From: Verrucomicrobiota bacterium | GTDB lineage: Bacteria; Verrucomicrobiota; Verrucomicrobiia; Chthoniobacterales; Xiphinematobacteraceae | Direction of reading: 5' to 3' | Length of the DNA: 7,895 nucleotides | Assembly (NCBI GenBank): GCA_003176035.1 | Contig: PSRL01000165.1 | Location: 1 to 7,895, forward strand | Shown here: positions 1 through 5,311 of the stretch, one piece after another | Position numbering within the stretch: position 1 is the stretch's first letter | Layout of the letters: each line of letters begins with the position of its first letter | Made by a program: the position numbers and the translations under genes | Notes under the pieces: generated by a model | Told to the model about the DNA's origin: nothing | Seen by the model: the letters and a program-made list of their open reading frames with translations, nothing else | Databases searched by the model: none

Positions 1-1
1 G

Positions 2-916
2 GTTCTTTGGCAGCACTTCTTTTGGATATTTGGACATCCGGAAGTTTACATCCTCATTTTGCCTGCCTTTGCAATTGCTTCGGAAGTGATCCCCGTATTT
101 TCGCGGAAGCCCATCTTTGGCTATTCCATCATGGTGGCTGCGAGCGTGATGATTGCGTTCATTAGTTTGGGGGTCTGGGCTCACCACATGTTTACGGTTG
201 GGATGACTTCTGTCAGCAACACATTTTTCGCGACCTCCACATTTATCATTGCGATCCCAACTGGGATCAAAATTTTCAATTGGTTGGGAACTATGTATGG
301 CGGCAAGTTAAGGCTAGAGTTGCCGCTTATGTTCTGTATCGGCTTTCTTTTCCAATTTTTATTGGCAGGGCTTACAGGCGTAATGTTAGCAACAGTGCCC
401 TTTGACTGGCAACTCAACGACTCCTACTTTGTCATCGCCCATTTTCATTACGTTCTTGTTGGGGCGTTGGTATTTACAATTTTCGCCGCCTTTTATTATT
501 GGTATCCTAAGATGATCGGTAGGATGCTCAATCACCGTTTAGGTCTTTGGCATTTTTGGCTTTTCCTCATTGGGTTTCATGTCACCTTTTTCCCGCAGCA
601 CATCTTGGGCATTTTAGGGATGCCACGTCGCATTTATAGCTATCCGGCTGATAGAGGATGGGAGCTGTGGAATATGGTTTCCACAATCGGTGTGATTTTC
701 CAGGCATTGGGAATTCTTTGTTTTGTCATCAATCTGGTATATTCCTATTATAAAGGCAAAAAAGCGGGCGACGATCCTTGGGACGCATGGACCCTGGAGT
801 GGATGACTACCTCGCCCCCGGCGGAATATAATTTTGAAAAATCACCGGAAGTGCATGGCGCCCGTCCACTTTGGGACTTAAAACATCCTGACGATCCCGA
901 TTGGAAACACCAATAA
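2..916 (+). CDS. ctaD: Cytochrome c oxidase subunit I, C-terminal part (5' truncated by window edge)
   Basis: This is the catalytic subunit of a heme-copper oxidase, which reduces O2 to water and pumps protons in the cytoplasmic membrane. The frame is open from base 2 and gives 304 residues, so the start lies upstream of the window. Visible landmarks, numbered from the first residue here: HPEVY at 12-16 (CuB ligand His12, the type A1 proton-channel Glu14, and the cross-linked Tyr16), His61/His62 in HHMFTVG (CuB ligands), Lys90 in TGIKIFNW (K channel), and His147 and His149 in HFHYVL (heme a3 and heme a ligands). Spacing of these residues from His61 matches the mitochondrial enzyme. The hydrophilic tail ending in PLWDLKHPDDPDW is typical of caa3/SoxM-type bacterial enzymes. 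One oddity is Asn139, where a Mg-site His is usual. Subunit II is expected just upstream. Identification is very secure. Confidence 0.97.
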   Translation, partial: VLWQHFFWIFGHPEVYILILPAFAIASEVIPVFSRKPIFGYSIMVAASVMIAFISLGVWAHHMFTVGMTSVSNTFFATSTFIIAIPTGIKIFNWLGTMYGGKLRLELPLMFCIGFLFQFLLAGLTGVMLATVPFDWQLNDSYFVIAHFHYVLVGALVFTIFAAFYYWYPKMIGRMLNHRLGLWHFWLFLIGFHVTFFPQHILGILGMPRRIYSYPADRGWELWNMVSTIGVIFQALGILCFVINLVYSYYKGKKAGDDPWDAWTLEWMTTSPPAEYNFEKSPEVHGARPLWDLKHPDDPDWKHQ

Positions 917-952
917 CCCGACACCTTATGTATCTGCAACTCCAGGAAATAA

Positions 953-975
953 AAGCTGCTTGAATGAAGAAGCTT
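953..975 (+). other. Imperfect hairpin in the ctaD-ctaE spacer
   Basis: The 103-bp spacer 917-1019 contains no reading frame. It holds one inverted repeat: AAGCTGCTT (953-961), a GAATG loop, and AAGAAGCTT (967-975), forming a 9-bp stem with one mismatch. No T-run follows, so it does not look like an intrinsic terminator. It could be an mRNA processing or stability element between the subunit genes, or chance. No convincing promoter was seen in the spacer. Confidence 0.25.
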
Positions 976-1019
976 ACCATTTGTGTTTCACCTAGCTCAA
1001 TAGGACTCTTTTTTGGTGT

Positions 1020-1625
1020 ATGAACGAAGCTAAAACTGAACCGGCCCCCCCCACGATTACCGAATGGAAGCTGCCTTCCAGTCGGAAGGTGGGTATGATT
1101 TCCCTAATCGTTACGGAAACCGCCTTATTTTCCATTTTTGTTGTCGCCTATGTATTTTACATCGGCAAAAGTTTAAATCCGCCTTATCCTCGCCAAATTT
1201 TGGAATGGCCGATTTTAGCTTCAATTGCTTTACTTTCGAGCAGCGGGACGATCGTCTTTGCGGAAAAAGCGCTGCATAAAAACAGTAGGGGGGGATTTCA
1301 CTTTTGGTGGCTAGCGACCATTATTTTGGGCGCCGTTTTTCTCGGCTACACAGCCCATGAATGGTATGAATTTATTTATCATCACCACTTTACGCTAGCT
1401 ACCAACGTATTTGGTTCCACATTTTACTCGTTGGTAGGGCTTCATGCCAGTCACGTCATCGTGGGCCTGGTTTTACTGTCAACCGTTTTTATCCTGAGTT
1501 TGACGGGTAAGGTGAAGAAAGAGCATCACGAACATGTGGAAATGATCTCGTGGTACTGGCACTTCGTCGATGCCATTTGGATAGTCGTGTTTACAGTCGT
1601 TTATATTATTAGCTATTACGCGTAG
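1020..1625 (+). CDS. ctaE: Cytochrome c oxidase subunit III
   Basis: This is an integral membrane subunit that stabilises the oxidase and its proton uptake path. The 201-residue product has five hydrophobic segments (about 24-48, 62-82, 95-118, 132-160 and 178-200). That matches the short bacterial form, which lacks the first two helices of the seven-helix mitochondrial protein. Family marks are the buried Glu33 in TETALF (corresponding to the conserved Glu of SEVLFF in mitochondria), TAHEWYEF at 111-118, FGSTFYSLVGLHASHV at 131-146 and WYWHFVDAIW at 178-187. The ATG at 1020 gives the expected N-terminal extension. Only a distant AGGA (1002-1005) lies upstream, so the ribosome site is poor. 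A run of eight C (1045-1052) falls in codons 9-11. The next gene starts 10 bp after the stop. Confidence 0.96.
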   Translation: MNEAKTEPAPPTITEWKLPSSRKVGMISLIVTETALFSIFVVAYVFYIGKSLNPPYPRQILEWPILASIALLSSSGTIVFAEKALHKNSRGGFHFWWLATIILGAVFLGYTAHEWYEFIYHHHFTLATNVFGSTFYSLVGLHASHVIVGLVLLSTVFILSLTGKVKKEHHEHVEMISWYWHFVDAIWIVVFTVVYIISYYA

Positions 1626-1635
1626 TCTTATTTTT

Positions 1636-2463
1636 ATGTCTAGTTCTCATCATGATGCTCATGATCCCAACTCAGTGGAGTTGCCTACCCCTACGCCCTG
1701 GCCAATGGTTGCAGCGTTTGGGTTGACTCTCTTGTTTGCGGGCCTTGTTACGAATTTGGTGGTTTCACTGATTGGTTTACTTTGTGCGACAGTCGCCGCT
1801 ATCGGTTGGTGCTTTGATGTTTTTCCTCACCCCCAACATGAAGCTGTTTCGATTAAACCTCCGGAAGAACAGCCGACGCCAATTCGTGTGGCTGGGCGAA
1901 GCCTGGCGTATTTGCCTCCTGAGGAAGACCGCCGTTTGGTTCCAACACACACTCACACCTATTCCTCGGGTATCTTAGGTGGCCTGGCGGGTGGTGTGGC
2001 GATGGCGGTTGTGGCGTTGACTTATGGTTTCCTCCAGGGGAGTATCTGGTATCCGATCAATTTACTTGCTGCGGCTGGATTACCGGGCCTGGGGGCGTCG
2101 AGTCAGGAAGTCCTGATGCAATTTCACTTGTTGGCATGTTGCGTTGCGCTGATCATCCATATTTCTTGTTCTATCTTGGTTGGCCTCCTCTATGTCGTGC
2201 TGCTGCCAATGTTGCCCGCCAGATTCGAATGGCTTTGGGGAGGAATCGTCACTCCTCTGCTTTGGACCGCACTTCTTTCCACTTCAATTCATGCCATTGA
2301 TCCCGCCTTGGGACGCTATATTTCCTGGCCTTGGTTTATTGTCAGTCAATTGGCATATGGATTAGTGGGCGGTTTTGTCGTTTATAAATCAGCAAAAGTC
2401 AGAACCATGCAAGTTTGGTCCATGCGAGAGAAAATGGGCGTTGAAGGCATGAAAAAACAATGA
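1636..2463 (+). CDS. Uncharacterised oxidase-cluster membrane protein with subunit-IV-like N-terminus
   Basis: No function can be assigned with confidence. The 275-residue product starts with a His/Asp-rich stretch (HHDAHD at 5-10). A hydrophobic region follows at about 22-60, probably two helices, whose PTPTPWPMVAAFGLTLLFAG pattern resembles the small subunit IV of some bacterial oxidases. A hydrophilic linker (61-110) includes YLPPEEDRR. The C-terminal membrane domain has about four helices (112-133, 163-193, 198-220, 228-250) and histidines at 164, 175 and 219 in or beside helices. From memory, similar hypothetical proteins sit in cox clusters of Acidobacteriota and relatives; this was not searched. 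No Shine-Dalgarno motif precedes the ATG, which is 10 bp after ctaE. Its last codons overlap the next start by 4 bp (ATGA). An accessory or assembly subunit of the oxidase is the likeliest role by context. Confidence 0.85.
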   Translation: MSSSHHDAHDPNSVELPTPTPWPMVAAFGLTLLFAGLVTNLVVSLIGLLCATVAAIGWCFDVFPHPQHEAVSIKPPEEQPTPIRVAGRSLAYLPPEEDRRLVPTHTHTYSSGILGGLAGGVAMAVVALTYGFLQGSIWYPINLLAAAGLPGLGASSQEVLMQFHLLACCVALIIHISCSILVGLLYVVLLPMLPARFEWLWGGIVTPLLWTALLSTSIHAIDPALGRYISWPWFIVSQLAYGLVGGFVVYKSAKVRTMQVWSMREKMGVEGMKKQ

Positions 2464-3185
2464 AATTCAAATTGCCTCACATTAAATTCTTATCTCTCTG
2501 GTTTGGAGCGTTAGCGCTCTCTTTATTGGGTGGATGTGACTGGATGCCTGGGAAACCTAGCTCAAAAAATATTTGGAAACCCCCGGAAGCTAATTTGGAT
2601 TTCCATTCTCTTTATAGCACCAACTGTATCGCTTGCCATGCCGGACCCAAGGGGATAGCGCCTTCAATCAGCCTGGGGAATAGTACTTATCTTGCTCTCA
2701 TCACTCCGGAAAAAATGCGGGAGGTGATTTCCAAGGGAGTGCCCGGAACAGCCATGCCTCCATTCTTGGAACAATTTGGGGGTCGTTTAACTGAGGCTCA
2801 AATTGATGTTCTAGTAAAGGGTATCTTTGCTTGGAAGGATTCAAAGAAAGTGCCACCCGGTCCTTTGCCTCACTATAGTGCTTCTCCGGGAGATGCCTCT
2901 CGTGGTGCGCAGGTCTATTCCGTGAACTGCGCGAGTTGCCATGGCGTGGAAGGGACAGGAGGAAAGGCGGGCTCCGTGGTGGATTCCTCTTATTTAAATT
3001 TGGTTTCAGATCAATATCTTCGCACTATAGTGATTGCAGGTCGACCGGAAGTGGGGCATCCGAACTGGCATGACACGGCAACAGGCAAGCCTCTCTCTGA
3101 TCAGGATGTTGCGGATGTGGTGGCCTGGCTCATCTCCCATCGGGGACAACGCAAAGGGGATTTGCCCGCGGAAATGCGACGATAA
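2460..3185 (+). CDS. Diheme cytochrome c lipoprotein
   Basis: This is a membrane-anchored electron carrier on the outer face of the cytoplasmic membrane, probably linking the bc complex to the oxidase. The 241-residue product has a lipoprotein signal with lipobox LGGC, placing the lipidated cysteine at residue 26. Two class I cytochrome c domains follow. The first has heme motif CIACH (56-60) with Met99 in GTAMPPF as likely sixth ligand. The second has CASCH (157-161), but the usual Met position reads VGHPNW, so His200 is the nearest candidate ligand. A short linker rich in Pro and Lys (128-144) joins them. The start overlaps the previous stop as ATGA, implying translational coupling. A weak GAAGG lies at 2443-2447. 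It could replace a cytochrome c1 or act as the mobile c-type partner. Confidence 0.94.
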   Translation: MKFKLPHIKFLSLWFGALALSLLGGCDWMPGKPSSKNIWKPPEANLDFHSLYSTNCIACHAGPKGIAPSISLGNSTYLALITPEKMREVISKGVPGTAMPPFLEQFGGRLTEAQIDVLVKGIFAWKDSKKVPPGPLPHYSASPGDASRGAQVYSVNCASCHGVEGTGGKAGSVVDSSYLNLVSDQYLRTIVIAGRPEVGHPNWHDTATGKPLSDQDVADVVAWLISHRGQRKGDLPAEMRR

Positions 3186-3221
3186 AGTGAATTTAATGGC
3201 ATTATACTTAATAACAAAAGC

Positions 3222-3227
3222 AGGAGA
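3222..3227 (+). promoter_or_regulatory. Ribosome binding site of the Rieske gene
   Basis: AGGAGA lies 11 bases before the ATG at 3239. It is the clearest Shine-Dalgarno sequence in the window and fixes this start. The 53-bp AT-rich spacer before it also contains TATACT (3203-3208), a -10-like hexamer, but no matching -35 box was seen. An internal promoter is possible but not supported. Confidence 0.6.
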
Positions 3228-3238
3228 AGTATATTTCA

Positions 3239-3775
3239 ATGAACGAAGGTAAACCCAAAGAGCCAACTCAACCGGAAGAAGGAGACAAATCTTCACGGCG
3301 CGATTTTTTGTTGAAATTGGGTGTGGGCCTCAACGTTGCAGCGGGGGCAATGGTAGGCATTCCGGTCGTCGGATATGTTTTTTCCAGCTTCATTAAAAAG
3401 CCCGAACTTCAATGGATTGGATTAGGCAAACTCGGCTCTTTTCCTGAAGAGGAAACCACGCTCGCAAAATATAAAAATCCCTTTCACCGCCCATGGGATG
3501 GCGAAACAGCGGATATTCCCTGTTGGGTTCGTCGCTTAAAGGGAGAAAGCTTTCAAGTTTTCGCAATCAATTGCGCGCATTTGGGCTGTCCCGTGCGTTG
3601 GTTTGCGGAATCCAAGCTTTTCCTTTGCCCCTGCCACGGAGGCGCCTACTATCAAGATGGTTCTCGGGCGGCGGGGCCGCCGCCGCGAGGCTTATTTGAA
3701 TACGAAACAAAAGTAGAAGACGGTCAGCTTTGGATCAAGGGCGGCGTGCTTCCTACATTGGCAAATAATCCTTAG
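3239..3775 (+). CDS. qcrA: Rieske [2Fe-2S] protein of the cytochrome bc complex
   Basis: This protein takes one electron from quinol at the Qo site and passes it to the c-type heme. The 178-residue product begins with a hydrophilic stretch and a twin-arginine signal/anchor, SRRDFLLKLG (19-28), followed by a hydrophobic helix to about 51. This implies folded export by Tat with the anchor retained. Cluster ligands are Cys112 and His114 in CAHLGC and Cys130 and His133 in CPCHGG, with Cys117 and Cys132 as the stabilising disulfide. The Pro-rich loop GPPPRG is at 146-151. The position that is Ser in high-potential Rieske proteins is Gly135, while the Tyr two residues on (Tyr137) is kept. Cytochrome b follows after 4 bp, the usual bc/b6f gene pair. 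A strong GC-rich hairpin (3663-3689) lies within the coding sequence. Confidence 0.97.
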   Translation: MNEGKPKEPTQPEEGDKSSRRDFLLKLGVGLNVAAGAMVGIPVVGYVFSSFIKKPELQWIGLGKLGSFPEEETTLAKYKNPFHRPWDGETADIPCWVRRLKGESFQVFAINCAHLGCPVRWFAESKLFLCPCHGGAYYQDGSRAAGPPPRGLFEYETKVEDGQLWIKGGVLPTLANNP

Positions 3776-3779
3776 GCCT

Positions 3780-5303
3780 ATGATGAAGACACTGCGGAAT
3801 TTAGCGCTTTGGTTTGATGACAGATTACATCTTACCAAACTGTTTGAAGAGACGGCAGGCCACCCTGTCCCAAAAAATGCAGGGAGCTGGTTTTACGTTT
3901 TTGGTAGCGCCACGCTTCTCTGCTTGGTCGTCCAAATTGTGACCGGTATTTGCCTGGCATTAGTCTACGTTCCTTCCGGTGCGGAGGCTTATACCAGCCT
4001 GTGGTACCTTACCCTCAACCAGGATCTCGGTTGGTTTTTACGTGCCCTTCATAACTGGGGATCAAACTTTATGGTTTGCATCATGATGCTACACATGACG
4101 CAGGTCTTCCTCTGGGGCGCTTATAAATACCCCCGTGAGATGACGTGGATTTCCGGTTGCGCCTTATTGGTAATCACCTTAGGACTCGCTTTTACCGGCC
4201 AAGTACTCCGCTTTGACGAAGATGCATATTGGGGGTTGGGCATCGGCGCATCCATTCTGGCTCGAACCCCATTTTTGGGTGACAAACTAGTCCACCTCAT
4301 GCTGGGCGGGCCTATCATCGCGGCAGATACACTTTCCCGATTTTTTTCGCTCCACGTTTTTGTACTTCCGGGCTTAATCCTGGCCTTGGTGGCTTTCCAT
4401 CTCCGTCTGGTGCTTTTAAAGGGTATTAACGAATATCCGAAGCCGGGAGTCCAAGTGCGGAGGAAGACCTATGACGCCGAATATCATGCGATCTTGGAAA
4501 AAGAGGGAGTACCCTTCGTTCCTCAGGCAATTAGCAAGGATTTAGTGGCTGCCGGAATTGTTCTACTTGGCATCTTTGCCTGCGCCGCAATATATGGCCC
4601 AAAGGGCCCCACCGGTCCGCCGACCGCAATGCAGATTGATTCCGTACCGCGTCCCGATGCGCCATTCATGTGGATCTTTGCTGTGGCTGCTCTTCTGCCT
4701 GACTATTTGGAAGATGTGGTAATTTTAGGTGGTCCAGTCCTTTTAGGAATCTTCCTGGTGGCACTCCCCTTTATTTCAAATGAAGGCGAAAAAAGTTGGC
4801 GGCGGCGACCTATCGCAGTGGTTACAGTGATTTTTCTGTATTTGGCTATCGGTTTGTTGACCCGTTTTGGCTACACCTCCCCCTGGTCGCCTGACATGGC
4901 TGCTTGGTCGTCGGCTCCGAGCGCAAAACAATACTTGGAAGGACGAACTGCTCTCGAACTGGCAGGCGCCTCCATTCTCCAATCGAAACAGTGTCGTAAT
5001 TGTCATGCTATCGGTGGCGTAGGGGGACACCGTGGCCCTGACCTGAGCAATGTTGGAGCGCGGATGACAGCTCCTCAGCTTGCCCGGCAAGTCATCCAAG
5101 GGGGGGGGAACATGCCCGCTTACGGGCAGAACCTCAGCCCTGCGGAAGTCAGTGCATTGGTAGCGTATATGGTGACCCTGCACCCTAAAGGAGTACCGCC
5201 TGCTCGTGATTCGACTGTCCCTGCGACGCCTCCTCCTGCTGATCAGCATCAATCTCAGGAGGTGAGCATTTCGCGTGCACCGCCGCGTCTGAGCCTGCGG
5301 TAG
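3780..5303 (+). CDS. qcrB: Cytochrome b (b6 + subunit IV) fused to C-terminal cytochrome c
   Basis: This is the quinol-oxidising core of the bc complex. Of 507 residues, 1-215 form a cyt b6-like four-helix domain with heme b ligands His91/His105 and His192/His207. The 14- and 15-residue spacings are b6-like. Residues 250-365 resemble subunit IV with three helices (about 252-272, 316-334, 346-364). Residues 392-468 form a monoheme cytochrome c with CRNCH (405-409) and likely axial Met445 in GNMPAY. A Pro-rich tail follows. Seven helices would place the heme c domain outside, as needed. The Qo motif expected as PEWY reads PDAP at 292-295. Val40 stands where b6-type proteins carry the cysteine for covalent heme cn. 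The ATG at 3780 is 4 bp after the Rieske stop without a clear ribosome site; ATG at 3783 is an alternative. A nine-G run (5100-5108) precedes the Met445 codon. Confidence 0.95.
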   Translation: MMKTLRNLALWFDDRLHLTKLFEETAGHPVPKNAGSWFYVFGSATLLCLVVQIVTGICLALVYVPSGAEAYTSLWYLTLNQDLGWFLRALHNWGSNFMVCIMMLHMTQVFLWGAYKYPREMTWISGCALLVITLGLAFTGQVLRFDEDAYWGLGIGASILARTPFLGDKLVHLMLGGPIIAADTLSRFFSLHVFVLPGLILALVAFHLRLVLLKGINEYPKPGVQVRRKTYDAEYHAILEKEGVPFVPQAISKDLVAAGIVLLGIFACAAIYGPKGPTGPPTAMQIDSVPRPDAPFMWIFAVAALLPDYLEDVVILGGPVLLGIFLVALPFISNEGEKSWRRRPIAVVTVIFLYLAIGLLTRFGYTSPWSPDMAAWSSAPSAKQYLEGRTALELAGASILQSKQCRNCHAIGGVGGHRGPDLSNVGARMTAPQLARQVIQGGGNMPAYGQNLSPAEVSALVAYMVTLHPKGVPPARDSTVPATPPPADQHQSQEVSISRAPPRLSLR

Positions 5304-5306
5304 GGA
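5302..5306 (+). promoter_or_regulatory. Ribosome binding site supporting a GTG start
   Basis: AGGGA overlaps the stop codon of cytochrome b and lies 5 bases before the GTG at 5312. It supports the non-ATG start chosen for the last gene of the cluster, whose first hydrophobic helix begins about 16 residues in. Confidence 0.4.
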
Positions 5307-5311
5307 AGATT

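Noticed and set aside
59..61. TTG as the start of subunit I
   Set aside because: The frame is open back to base 2 and encodes the CuB ligand motif HPEVY upstream of it. The gene is simply cut by the window edge.
3203..3208. TATACT as an internal promoter before the Rieske gene
   Set aside because: No -35-like sequence lies at the proper distance and there is no extended -10. AT-rich spacers yield such hexamers by chance.
4776..5252. A 158-codon minus-strand frame opposite the cytochrome c domain
   Set aside because: It lies wholly antisense to CRNCH and GNMPAY coding sequence and is rich in Arg/Ser runs, typical of a shadow frame.
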